Of a DNA stretch of 64,000 nucleotides, positions 30,790 to 42,574 are shown piece after piece (the stretch's first letter is position 1; every line of letters begins with the position of its first letter). The stretch lies in NCBI GenBank assembly GCA_013339765.2, contig CM023454.1, positions 59,783,860 through 59,847,859 of the forward strand, read 5' to 3'. Made by a program: the position numbers and the translations under genes. The stretch comes from Haemaphysalis longicornis. Taxonomy: Eukaryota; Arthropoda; Arachnida; Ixodida; Ixodidae. The notes beneath the pieces were generated by a model. That model worked only from the letters and a program-made list of their open reading frames with translations. It did no database searches and had not been told where the DNA came from.

Positions 30790-31760
30790 TCATTCCCGTG
30801 TAGTTAGACTGGCACTGGCTACCAACATTAGGCGTCTGATACAGTAAGAGTAAATATAAATACCCCAGAAAGTGAAGGAGAAAACAACCGCCCACCAGAT
30901 AGCCGAATCGGTAAGACATGCGATATCAAATGGAAAGGCGTGGGAGCGTGTTTTTCTTTCTTACTTACGCATAATTGAAAAATTATAACTTCACCAACAG
31001 TAGTAAAAAGAAGCCTAACAACACCCTGTGCCGTCTTGGGCGTTGAACTTCCAACCTATATATATATATATATATATAGGAAACAAACAAACACCTGAAC
31101 ATAAATAACCCAGAAAGTGGAGGCTAAAGTAGCCCCGCCAGTAGCGTAGTGGTTATCGCACCTGACCGGTATTCTGGAGGTCGTGGGTTCGGATCCTACC
31201 TGGGGGGCATTTTTTCGCCACTTTCTTATTTTTCAAATGCTTTATCTTGAGCTACTACATCCTCCCCTTTGCTTTCCGAAATCTTCTTGACGGCCAATTC
31301 TTACTTCTGTCTTAATTTCAACGAGCCCCTCATTTCCTATTCTGATTTGCTACATGCGTAGCGAGGACCTCTGTTCTGGCAGTCTTGGTGCCATATGGAG
31401 CTTAAGAGGGTTCAACGCTGGTCGACCACTCTAGACATGTCGTAGACGCTCGAGTCACAGCCCGAGGGTTAAAAAGAAGGTCCCCTTCATCCCGAGTAGT
31501 CCGAGTGGCACTGGCTACGAACCCCAAGCGCAAGAAACAATAACACCTGAACATACATAACCCAGAAAGTGGAGGCTAAAGTAGCCTCGCCGGTAGCGTA
31601 GTGGTTATCGCACCAGACCGGTATTCTGGAGGCCGTGGGTTCAGATCCCACCTGGCGGGCATTTTTTCTCATCTTTCTGATTTTCCAAATTTTTTATCTT
31701 GAGCTACTACACCTCCCCTTTGCTTTCCGAGGTCTTCTTGACTGTCAATTCTTATTTCTG
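30790..31760 (+). repeat. SINE array, mosaic of variant and Ruka-like units
   Basis: Three consecutive plus-strand units. The first (30790-31060) is the variant with 'agccgaatcggtaagaca'. The next two are Ruka-like, with tRNA modules at 31132-31208 and 31583-31660, 451 bp apart. Each Ruka-like module has 'tagcgtagtggttatcgca', a stem-loop around loop CCGGTAT (perfect CCAGA/TCTGG in the second) and box B 'gggttcrgatcc'. The units share bodies and are joined head-to-tail without visible target duplications. Confidence 0.78.
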
Positions 31761-31769
31761 TGATATATG

Positions 31770-31829
<60 letters not shown>
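31761..31829. repeat. (TA)n microsatellite between inverted SINEs
   Basis: Imperfect TA repeat between a plus-strand SINE ending at about 31760 and a minus-strand SINE starting at 31830. Confidence 0.9.
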
Positions 31830-31830
<1 letters not shown>

Positions 31831-31995
31831 CGAATCAGAAAATGGGAAATGAGGGGCTCCGTGAAATAAGACAGAAAATAAGGGTTGGAAGCCAAGAAAA
31901 CCTCCGAAAGCAAAGGGGAGGTTGTGGTGAGTAATCGAAGAGATGAAGAATTTTTTTAGTCGAAAAGAAAGTGGTGAAAAAATGCCCGCCGTTTG
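31830..31995 (-). repeat. Ruka-like SINE 3' half, inverted
   Basis: The minus strand reads 'gcccgccgg'-like tRNA end remnants, a pyrimidine stretch, 'cacaacctcccctttgc', 'ttcttggcttccaaccct' and 'cccctcatttcccattttct'. It is inverted relative to the array at 30790-31760 and separated from it only by (TA)n. Confidence 0.7.
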
Positions 31996-32034
31996 TCACA
32001 CACAAACACACACACATATATTTAAATACATATC

Positions 32035-32036
<2 letters not shown>

Positions 32037-32092
<56 letters not shown>

Positions 32093-32102
32093 AGAGAGAG
32101 AG
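32037..32102. repeat. (TA)n and (GA)n microsatellite
   Basis: TA repeat to 32076, then GA repeat to 32102, directly against the end of a minus-strand PLE 3' fragment. Confidence 0.92.
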
Positions 32103-32500
32103 ATTACAAGAAGGGCTCTTTGGTTGCCATAACAAGTAGTAAAAAATAGGTATAGCTTCTAAAAAAACTGTTTTTTTTTCGACGTTTCGGTCGGATGCCG
32201 ACCTTTATCACGACAACATTTCCTAGTTCTCTCCACGTATTTATAAGCTCATCGTCCAACGACACCAAAAAAAGAGGCAGGGGGTATTTGCTGAGAAATG
32301 CAAAATCAAACACACACTCTCAGCGAGGTAAGGTAAAGGCTTACAAAAAAGCAAATAAAAAGAGAGTGACCCCCTTTCTGGGGCTTCCGCACCGGCGGTA
32401 TATACCGCAAACAACATCTAGGTACCTGCTGGCGTTCACTCCAAGAAAGGACCCGCGCGACTCCCAGTGGAGGGTACATAATTATACTTGAAGTTGAGCG
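32103..32500 (-). mobile_element. PLE 3'-terminal fragment
   Basis: The minus strand has a hammerhead-like motif at 32214-32181, an A-rich tail and an end against (GA)n/(TA)n, as in the other PLE copies. Coding sequence is absent, so the extent toward 32500 is approximate. Confidence 0.5.
32181..32214 (-). ncRNA. Hammerhead-like motif with intact stem II
   Basis: On the minus strand: GTGATAA, one A, a perfect 6-bp stem GGTCGG/CCGACC with loop CAT, then GAAAC and GTC. The GAAA box and GUC cleavage triplet are intact and stem II is the best in the window. Two core positions deviate (C3 to G, G8 to A), which would break the C3-G8 pair, so activity is doubtful. Confidence 0.45.
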
Positions 32501-35500
32501 AATTTCCCTGGGTTCATGTTCAGGCACGACCCCTTCGGCTGCCCGGAGGAGTGGCGAAATAATGATAAATGCCGCACGCCCATCCTGACGCTTGCCGGAA
32601 TGGTGCATGTTTTGAGCCACATTGCAGAGATCGTACCTACACTCCTAACGATCCTTCCTATTTATTTGTAGTGCTGACGTCACAGAAACATGCGTGCGGC
32701 TGTCACTGCTTCCCGTAAACTCTTCAAGTAATATCAGTGACCATTCAAAATCTGCCCCCCGCCCCCCACCCCCCCTGAGTGACCGTGCGACAGCCTCCCT
32801 GTTACTGCTTCGCGCTTTATTTGCTTGAGCATAGCGGCGCCTTTCTGAAGCGGGCGCTCCCTGTCACTCTTTATACAAGCCTGCGAACAATAGAGGACAT
32901 CGTTTTGAAAGAGTTGTATGGTCGTCTCTCCCGTCTACACAGGTGTAACGTTTGTTTTGTTTTCTCTCTCTTTTCATTTTTTCTCTTTTTTTGTAAATCT
33001 TTAACTCGGCGATGGTGTGTTTACTTTTGCTTTTCTCTCCAAATACCGCATCACTTTTTTTTCCTTTTCTAAGCCGTTACATGAAGTCGCCGAAATTGTG
33101 TGTTTGTTTTTGCTTTTCTCCACAAATCCCCTCTCTTACTTTTTTCGAGCAACTAAGATCGCATGTCTCAGTGGTCGAAAAAGGATGCATAAATAGAAAT
33201 ATCGTGCACACCCGTACTAGAGATTTATGTGCCTACGTGCTGGATTTCCTTTCTTTTCTCCTTGTCGTCTTTTTGAAAGCAATCCTATTGTTCTAATAAA
33301 ATAATTAAAATTTATTTAGGTTGCGTTTCTATATCTCCCACTCAAAATATTTGGCTATTCAGTGAGTGTAAACAGCATAAGTCAACAAGAAATTGGTAAT
33401 AACTTAAACATAGTAAAATCTTTCGGAATTTTTCTCTTGTATTGTTTTAAGCATTATTTACACTCCAAGAGAGACAATCGGCATGGTAATGTTTCACGTA
33501 ACAAGACAGGCGCTGCTGGCAATGAGTTAAAATCAGCCGCAGGCACCCCAGGACCGTAGTGAATGGTATCATTGTACATTGGCGGCGGCGGCTTTATTCC
33601 TATCGTCAGCAGTGTTCGGCCTGCAGCACGGGTGCAGCGCAGTAGATCCAGTTTGTGCAAGCAACCAAGTGACAGAGCAGACGATATTAGGGTGTGGTAG
33701 AGTAAAGCATTCTAAATTACCCCCACATGACTGAGACTTATCACATAACACGGGAAATAATTTAGTCGCCTCCGCCCCCATTTTCTTTTGCTTTATATTA
33801 CATTTATTTTTGTTCATGAAACAGGAATGCGTTAAGAAAACTGAAAAAAAGCATACAATGTGGAGTAAATATACTGAGCGATTGTCCTAGAAGTTGCCTA
33901 CGTTTAGGGTGGGGCACTTACGTTGAGTCTAATTGGTCAAAAAGTGTTCACCATATCTTCAAATGCTGATCTGGTAACGTAAGCGTGGCATCATGGCGAC
34001 ACCCTTGCTGCTTTGAAGGCCAGCATTACTCGCCTGTTCTTCAACCGTTTCTGGTCGCACATAAAGGTTCAGTTTTACACTCCGGGAAACCAATTGTTCT
34101 AAAAGCACACTTCCGAAGCCTCGTAAGTGAATGTACGAATCGCATATGTTCTGCTGTATGAATCTAATGGAGAATACTGTGTTTATTACAATGTAGAAAC
34201 GAACAGAACAGAGCCGCGTTTATTACGGTAAGATTGCTTGTCCGGGTGCAGCTTTTGCTTCTCGATCGATTCTCGACGACAGTTCGAGCTATAGGCATTA
34301 TTGCCATGTTCGGTAAGGGATCCAGAAACACCACATGGACTTCGAATGGCCTGAAGTGCTCGTGTTGCCATCCGCATCGTGTGAAAAGGCATTGTGCCAA
34401 CGCGGAAGTCTGCGTCACCTGGTGTCAGCCTCGGGTCTGCGTCGCCAGAGCGCCTTACCGAAAAGCATGGTAATAGAGCAAACAACAAAATTATGGACGG
34501 ACACGCCCGCAATAGGCGTACTCCAGGAAGCGCTTATTAACCAACGACGCCGCCGCGAACTCTAGATGCTGAGGTCAAGACGCTTGCCTTGTCCGGCAGG
34601 GAGAAACAAAAGCTGCCCAATTGCAAGATATCTGCTTCGTTGCAGACATGAAAGAATGAATGACGTACATGTGCCAAGATGACGGAGCCCAAAAACACAA
34701 TGAAAAGGGTGGGAATGCGACAACAAACATTGGAACAAATGTGTTAGCTTCCCGATGCTAGTAAAAATGATAAATTTTCCACTTATCACGTTGACCTCTC
34801 AGCAATAACAATTCCGCTAGTTCATCAGTGCGCTTAAAATGCCCTACTGACCCCTTTAAAACACTGTTTTCCTAATTTAAATTGGACAAGCCATCGCTGC
34901 AACTGTTTTGGTTCAATTTTTTCAAATAGAGACATGTTTTGAACATGGCAAGTTAAGAATAAAAAACGCCGTCAGAAAATATTACCAATTTAGGAACCTG
35001 AAATAAAATTATGATGATGTTTTATTGCGGTCCAAAGTGGTAACATAGTTTTCTTTTTCTGGCACAAGATCTCAGGTTTTCTTGTTTTTGGAAAAGCTGT
35101 AAATACAGTAAAGGAAGCATATCTCTAATAAATAGCAATGTAGCTGCACTCAATTGAAAAGTTGCAGTTTCTTCGGAGAATTTTTTTTAACTTCAGTTTT
35201 TGAATTCAGTTACGTTTGGCCTCAAAAAATAGCCGTACTTGTATTTTAAAGCAGTCGTGATACACTCCAATTAGTGAGCGTTATCGAATACTACTTTTTG
35301 GATGTATGTTCGCCAAAACAAAGTCGAAGTTTATATATGTTACTCCTTTTATATCACTTGTATCTCAATAAGTAAGTGTGTATTTGGTGTATTGGTACAG
35401 TGGCCAGAAAAATACAAATTTTAAATATCTTTTGTAACGAATCTGTGTATGTGTGAATGGTGTGATCTATCGTTAACCATAATAAGCCACCCATAAAAGC

Positions 35501-38261
35501 CGACTTACACAAAAGTTTTAAAAAGCGCCCATACACCGGCCAACGAAAAGGACATGTATCGACGTCGGAATCAAACTGGCGTGTCCTGAACTATGAACGC
35601 AACGTGTATCAAATTGCGATGTACCCCACTGTTTTTTTTTTTTTTGATCCCGCCTTCTTACGGTGAAGAGTAGAAAGGACAACACATGCTTGAACCATAT
35701 TTTGATTAAACATCGATCAGCGGCTATGGTATCAGCCTAAAACACATTTAGGTTAAATAATTTTGGAGCATGCTCTCAAAAAAATAGTTCGCATTTTGGT
35801 GACATTCGCGATCTATGAAATGCTTTCAAAAAGTATTCCCTTGCAGGTCATGCATATGGGTATGTTTGTCGCATGGTCTTATTAAATTTCGAGGGACTGC
35901 TGCGGCTCAAGGTCATGAACATGTAATACGGAATGCCTTGATCCTTACGTGTTCAACGCAAATTTCCGTAAACCTTCCCAGTAGAAATTATGATAGAGAG
36001 GTACCGGTAATTCCACGTCAGTCACATCCTTGTGGAGTCTATTTCGAGGTACTCGCCCAAGGTGTTCTTGCTAAAACCTGGCCTTCAGAAAGTAAGAATC
36101 CCAGACGACCTCCTTCAAGTAGCTTTCTGGAGATTTTCGGTTAAACGCACGGGGCTACCCCTCAAAGTCTTCTGGAAAACATTTCAGCACCGTCGACTGC
36201 TCCACCTTTGGGAGCAGACGAGTTTTGAGCCGGTTGTCTCTAGGCCGGAAACTCGGCCGTGAGGCAACCTACTCAGTAATACATGCACCAGTCCGGGCAA
36301 GTCTTGCTAAGCGAAATAAGGGGAATGGTACAGCGGCAATTATTGCAATATTTGCAGTGCCATCAGCGCCGGTAATTATACCTAGCAAAGCACCTGCAAA
36401 TTGTGTTTACGTGGTTCAAGCCAAGTAGCGCATATAAATATCAGCAACAAGATGTCCTTAAAAACACAAGCGCGCTAAAAATGAACATTTTTTGTCCCCC
36501 TACCGATAGTTTTTCCCTTAAACTCTCAGTTTGTCCGAACCACAACTCAGACGTGTTCGGGTGCTGCTTCATTTGCACACCAAAGTATGCTGTGAGTAAA
36601 GTGCCCCAGCTGACACTAATTTTTCTGGCTTTCTCTTCCAGTATCCATGCCAAGTGCCTCATATCTCGCTGCAATTGTTAGCGTGTCGTGCGTGATCAAA
36701 CAATACCGTCACAACTTAGACCTGTTCTCTACCGCTGTGATCGTGTACTTTGATAAATTATCACAGTACACGACAGGTTCTCACGATAACAAAAACCTAC
36801 ATCACTCGCATGCAACGTAAAACTTGGTATCTAAGTACTCCTTACCCGTTTCGAACAAAAGGACTTAAGGTAATCAGCCAACAGAAACATATCTTAAGGG
36901 CAACCTTCGTTAACCCTCGATAAAGCCTCAAACCTCTCGCTAAAGATTGTTTTAAAATTAAGTTCTTAAAACAGCATATCTGACGCATCTTTACACCATT
37001 TAGAATCCCCTGAGCCGAGTTTCACATGCACAAGAACTGTAAAAAGCATCTGAGGTGTTGTATACTGACTGGTGAAGAGCTTCGCCAGCGCAAATTTTTA
37101 CTTTGAAAGGAGGTTGTTTTTGTTTATTTGCACAAGCATTTCAAGGACTATTTTCACCTTGTCTCACCCTGTCCCCCGCAGACTGTACAATATTTCGAAG
37201 AAATATATAGGATTACTCAACACTCTATTTTATTCAAGCATTTTCGCGGTTCTTTACTTCGCTAGTTTTGCGTCTTGAGGGCTTTATACGCTTGTATAAT
37301 GAGGCGCTTGCATATTAGGACGTTGAAGCGCATCCTTAATAGTGGCGTTCAAAGCTGTCGTTCTCACCACGACATTCCTGTTCCATGGTGTTCTTCAAAA
37401 ATGACGAGTGTTCCCAGGAATAATTTAAAATATTCCTGATTTCGATGGCCTGTAAGACGAAATGGGGCGAATATTCTAGCACCGAGATTTCATACATATT
37501 TTCGCTGAGAATAGAACGACGAACGCCCTTTTTTGCTTACCCTAAACGTAGAGGCGCTTTACAGGAGTTCAAAATTTTACTAAAAAGTCACAGTCCAAAT
37601 AAAACTTAGAGCTTTTTATTCAAACAGTGGGTCAAACATTTACATCGTAAAGATTTTCACTATCGCAGAAAAAAAGTATGCCCTCAGCAGCTAGCGTTGT
37701 TGGTATCAGCAGGATATTCAAATTTTTTGCAAAATAGCAAATCTTAAACGTGCCGGGAACTGTCGGCGGAAACGTTCAGTGAACACGGTGCACGTTTTAT
37801 CCAACTCCCGTGGTAGCGATAATACCCATAGAAAACAGCTAGGTTCCATCGGCTATACTGGTTTCAAGTGCAGCGAAAAGCCCCGGTCACACAAGAACAA
37901 GGCGCTAAGGACGTGCACCATAACTACAGGCGTACGCCTACAGAAACCATTGGGAGTTTTCCGAGCACAAGGCGTGCGAGGTGTGCAAATGGGAAAAGTT
38001 CAATTAAATCAAACGAGTCTTCATTGTATTGATAAGATGATTTTCCAGAGGTGAGAAAAACAGTGGGAGAGGGGGGGGAGAAAAAAAGGTTTTGATTACT
38101 TCAAAAGAACGGTAAATTGGAAATAAAGATCTTTGAATTGTTTTTCTTTTCATCTTTATATAGCCGCATGTGCGTTTTATACTAGAGAGGCCCTGACAGA
38201 GCACGCCGAAGCATACATTTCGCCGATCCTAGACAGTGCGCATTATTTGGTTCACTGCTTC
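32501..38261. other. 5.8 kb without a recognisable gene or element
   Basis: All open frames are short (up to ~110 codons), overlap on both strands and show no motif I recognise. Composition is A/T-rich. The stretch includes a C-run at about 32757-32776, a near-perfect palindrome at 36741-36773, and a poly-T run at about 35630-35645. There are no LTRs, SINE boxes or RT motifs. It is the only long part of the window not attributable to mobile elements and may be ordinary intergenic or intronic sequence. Confidence 0.5.
36741..36773. repeat. 33-bp near-perfect palindrome
   Basis: TCGTGTACT pairs with AGTACACGA, and the inner TGATAA with TTATCA, around a single central base, with one mismatched pair between. 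CCTGT and ACAGG lie just outside. It could fold as a tight cruciform or hairpin. No element termini are recognisable around it. Confidence 0.75.
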
Positions 38262-38930
38262 TTGATTATTTTATTGTTAATGTCACAAGGCAAACTAGGA
38301 CACATAGCGCCAGCAAAGTGTTTTAATGAACTGTTGACTACTAAAATATGATTAGAATGAAAACGAATCCAATCAATTAAATACGATGAGGACGGCTGGT
38401 TTACAGGGCCAGGATTAAGGCAAAAAGTGGTATAAGATAAGTAAGGTTACTTTTTTCTTCTCATCCCCCCTCAAAACCTCATCGCACCGCACCGTGGCTG
38501 TTGTATAGGACCAAGGGCTAAAACTATGGGTGGTGCGAGATGACCTTTAACAAGTAGAACCTCTGACAGAAGCTTATTTGGTGGTCTTAACAGAACACGT
38601 GGCATCATCTCCTAAAAAGTGTATAGGCAATAAACTAATGATATGTCTGTACAGTACTCTGAAGGGTTTGCATTGTGTTGCGTCAAGTGCCTTGAATTAA
38701 ATGAGTACGTGGATTACGGATAGGCCTTCCCCACATCTGCTACACAGGAGTCTTCAAGATCCAGTAAAGAGGTTGTGAGTGTTTTGCATAAGTGTGGCCT
38801 ATCTGTAACCTAGCTAAGGTAACTTTAATGTGTGTGTTTTGCGAATCCAGTACTGTTTTGTGCAAAGTGTGGTTTTATGGCGTGTATTTTGTTAGCCATC
38901 TTTTCGCTCCATTTCTGCTTGCAATGCTTT

Positions 38931-39400
38931 TCAGATTTTTTTCATTGCGATAGTATGCCCGTTGGCATGAATACTAAGTCGCAGGTATAGATTAACCCTC
39001 GTTACGAGAAGAAACGCAAGGAGAGAGCGATGATGGGGTCCCCTAATCCACCGATGAAGGTCAGGTGGTCTACAGTGTGGAGGCCTGTGCTTCGGTGTTG
39101 TCTTGTCTTGCTCTCCTGTGCAAGGTAGTGTTGTTTTTTTTTTGGCGGTGTTTCGGAGTGCCGCGCTGGCTACGATTTCAATTGTCGGCTGAATTCCGCC
39201 AGTGCCACAATGGCCTGGCACCCAGCACAGTGTCACCTCAAGGTTTGAAGATTAGGGCTAGCATCATAAGTTGGAAAGCAAAAGAAACCACGTGGTTTAT
39301 TTATGACTTTCCGGATGACAATTTACGGGCGATACTAAGCTATTCTGCATATATAATTTACCTGGGAAAATGATGTTCAAGAATGTGTCCTAAAACAGGA
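38931..39400 (-). pseudogene. LINE A RNase H domain
   Basis: The minus-strand frame 39236-38931 starts with MTLCWVPGHCGTGG, the WVPGHxGxxGNE motif of LINE RNase H with Asn-Glu lost, followed by the basic segment preceding the C-terminal Cys/His cluster. Downstream (about 38830-38700) LFTGS, LLCSRCGEGLSVIHVLN represent that cluster. Stops and shifts are frequent. Confidence 0.65.
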
Positions 39401-39819
39401 AAAATTGCTTTAGCTTCTGCTGTAAAAATACTTGTGTTTAAATTCCTGATTCTTACCTGCTTTAAATTACGTCAGTGTGCAGCACAAATAATCGTAGTGA
39501 AAGTGTTTGATGTATCACTGAAAAACTCCGCAGCCGCGTGTTTATCCTGCCAAATCGCAGGTTTAGGTGTCCTGTAATTATTGAATTTCGATATAGACAA
39601 GTCACTGGATACTGGGCGAAGGTGCAACAATGCTATAATGTCAGTGGTATATGGTGTGAATGCGTCTAAAACGGGAACTCAAAAATAGAAACTTCATTTC
39701 TCACCCTCTGCGAGAAAGAAGACACAACTGGTGGGTGGTTCTAAAAGTGTTTGAGTTTGGAGTGTATATTTAAAAACCGGTTTAGAGGGTTGGGTATGTA
39801 TTGATGACATTTGAGAGGC

Positions 39820-40380
39820 CTATAGAAGGTCAACATGCGTGCACTGGTTTCCTAACAACCATTTGTCGCACACTGCACGACTAGTGCGAAATATGCCACA
39901 AGGCAGGCGAAGCCCCAGGTGCAGCACTAGGTGAAGCATTTTAAGAACTGTTTGCATGGCTGACCCATACACAACCCTTCCGTAGTCCAGCCGAGACCCT
40001 ACTAACGAGGCAGGAAGACGAAGCAGGAGTTGTTTGACGGCATGATATAATCGATGAGATGGGACTTTCACAATTTATTCTTTTTACGCATTTTTGTTTC
40101 AGCCGTTTGATGTGAGGGCTGAATATGAGTGTGTCGTCATACAACACACCCAAAAACTTGTGTTCCCTTTTTACAGGAATCGCGTCACCATTAAGCTTTA
40201 CGTCAGGATCGGGGCCAAATCCTTGCCTTTTTTTTAATACAACACAATACATTTGTAGGATTGAGTTTTCAACAGTTTTGATCTGCCCAGCGAGAACGTT
40301 TTTTACCCCAAGCTGGACCTGAAGTTTACATGTGGACATGTTACATAATTATAAAATATTTCATCATCGGCATAAACCAG
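39820..40380 (-). pseudogene. LINE A reverse transcriptase, catalytic box and thumb
   Basis: The minus strand carries CLVYADDEIFY with the catalytic YADD at 40374-40363. Frame 40339-39941 then reads VVLKKRQGFGPDPDVKLNGD, IPVKREHKFLGVLYDDTLIF and SPHIKRLKQKC; frame 40071-39820 has LLLRLPASLVGSRLDYGRVV and MLHLVLHLGLRLPCG. These are the RT palm end, the FLGV thumb motif and the usual C-terminal segment. Motif A (FLDIQKAYDIT) is at about 40905-40870, separated from this part by an inserted SINE. Confidence 0.8.
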
Positions 40381-40593
40381 GCAAGAAATGGAGGGAGGCA
40401 GTGCCATTCGGAGTTAGTTCATCTTAACGATAAACAGTGTGCTGCTGAAAACGACACCTGAGCCATGCCATTCTTCTTCAGGTGAAGGTTTGATTCTGCC
40501 GACCCAACTCTGACAAGAAATGCTCGTGTAGACATTTATTCAGAAAGAGTGTTCAGCATGTTACCGGAAATACCAAAAGAGTTCGATTGATTA

Positions 40594-40817
40594 TATGGTT
40601 TAACGCACAGACTCAATGCAGGCGATGAGGCACGCCGTAGTAGAGGGCTTCGGATTACCTTTTACAACCTGCGGATCTTTAAAGTGCGCTGAAATCTCGT
40701 GCACACGGGCGTTTGTGCTTTGACCTCCATCAGAAAAGCGACCGCGCGGCCGGGAATCGAGCCCGCGACGTCGTGCTCAGAAGCGCAACGCCTTAGCCAT
40801 TGAGACACCGCGGCGGG
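40594..40817 (-). repeat. tRNA-derived SINE inserted in LINE A RT
   Basis: The minus strand has a tRNA-like module at 40814-40744 with box A 'tctcaatggctaaggcg', CTTCTGA as anticodon-like loop and box B 'gggctcgattcccgg', followed by 'cgcccgtgtgcacgagattt' and 'taatccgaagccctctacta'. This matches a SINE type very common in tick genomes. Both flanks encode consecutive LINE A RT residues, so the SINE was inserted between motif A and the next conserved block. Confidence 0.8.
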
Positions 40818-41199
40818 TACCAAAACATTTTCAATCTCTAAGAATACCATAACATCATGTTATATCATATGCCTTTTGAATGTCAAGAAACCATCATCGT
40901 CCAGTATTGCTTAGGTATGTATGAATCTTTCATAAACGCCTCTACAGCTAATAGTTGGTAATTTGTGGGTCACCCTGCCCGGCAGCCTACCTGGTAGGTC
41001 TCGAGAAGACTATTGTAATCAAGAAAGCACACGAGTCTTCTAAGGGTAATCTTCTCGAGAAGTTTGCTTAGTCAGCTCTTCAGGGCAATTGGATGATATT
41101 TAGCAGGTGAAGACAGATCATTTCCTTCCCTTATAAAAGCCAAAAGCCACTAAGACGGCCTTCCTACAATACCCTGGAAGTCGCCCGAAAACGATATTA

Positions 41200-41400
41200 G
41201 GTGCGGAATACCTGAGGACACACCTGAGGACACACGGAGTACCTCAGGACACACCAAAAATCACACAAGAAGTACCGGCAGGATTTGAACCCGGGTCTGG
41301 TGTACCAGAAAGAGTTAGTATGAGTCGTCTTACTCATTGGGCTATGAACGTGAGTTACCCCACGAGAGGCAAACGTCTTACTAGTCTGTAACGGTGAGGA
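41200..41400 (-). repeat. tRNA-like repeat with a short minisatellite, in LINE A
   Basis: The minus strand at 41352-41277 has box A-like 'tagcccaatgagtaagacg' and box B 'gggttcaaatcc'. Next to it, 41209-41255 holds three copies of a 12-19 base unit based on 'acctgaggacac'. The surroundings are LINE A RT N-terminal sequence. The limits of the inserted repeat are approximate. Confidence 0.5.
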
Positions 41401-42574
41401 GTACCTTTATACCTGCCTATGTCCATCCGCGTCCACGCATGCGCACACCATAATCAAGCGAAAGTCAAGGGTAATTCGATTTCAGCCTTGAGCTCCTGTT
41501 TCATCTGGGGAATAATCAAGGGGCAACTCTGGGCTCCAATCAAACGACCGTTGAAGCGCTAATCGGATGTCACTCCTGCGCACCTTGGATGTAATTTTGA
41601 GCCCCAGTACTCCGCGCTCTCACCATCATCCACGCAGTCAAGATGCTGCCATTTTTTTGTTGTAGAGGTGCAAGAGTTTTCAGTGTGTCTGCATGTAAGT
41701 GTTCTATGATAGTGTATGTAATGTTGTCTTCACCTGGAGTTGAAAGCTTTAAGTACCGAGTGCCAAGTTCAGCTCATGAAGTGAAAAAGGGAGTTATAGC
41801 AGGTCTTTGAATTATTGTTATCCCACAAGCATTTCTTTTATCTAGATGGTTTGTATTTCATGAAAGTGTTTGCGTAGTGTGTGGAACTGGACAGGGGTTC
41901 GAAGTGTTGTTTAGGTGTGGTATCCTGATCTTCGTGTTGGCCTGATCTTTATACTAACCAGGAGCCTGATCTTCATGCTAACGGGAGGCAGGCTGTGTGC
42001 CTGTTTTTCCTTGCGTTTACGTATACATGTCAATACTTTGCGTGTGTGTGTGTATGAATTTGTGGATGTGAAATTAGCATGCAACCTCGGTGTTTTTGCC
42101 AAACGGCGCACGCGCTTCGCGAGTGAGTTTTCCCAGTTTTACGAAGACAGGGTTATCAGACGTTGGGTACCGGCGAAGGACACCCCGCGCCTTGTTCTGC
42201 GCCTCTCACACATGCCGGCCATCCTCGTTGCAACAGGGCCACCTTGGGTTGCACGGGTCACCGGAGGAGTGTGGAACGGACTTTTTGGTGGCGTCGATTA
42301 TAGGCCCGTTGATCTGTGGTGTCACCTATCTAGGTGTACGTGTTTTATGGATGTGTATTGCAGTTTTGATGTTTGTGCGAATGTACTCCAGCTCCCTCTT
42401 GTCTCACTGAACCTTTTAGAATCATGATGATCGTTGGGTATTTTTGGCGCAAGGCAAGCTAAAGAAAAGCGCCAAATAAAAGTATATAACAGACAATAGT
42501 GGCTGCTAAAGCCAGAATATATATAAAATCCTTTACCGGCAATGGTGATGGCTGGTATTAAGGGCCAGTTTTGA

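Noticed and set aside
4610..31760. CRISPR array or bacterial repeat structure
   Set aside because: The repeats are long, diverged and tRNA-derived with Pol III boxes. Nothing in the window looks bacterial.
36540..36680. Possible two-exon cysteine-rich peptide with a 50-base intron (gtgagt ... ttccag at 36592-36641)
   Set aside because: Good splice-site consensus by chance is common, the intron would be very short, the spliced frame loses the Cys pattern, and there is no start, signal peptide or homology.
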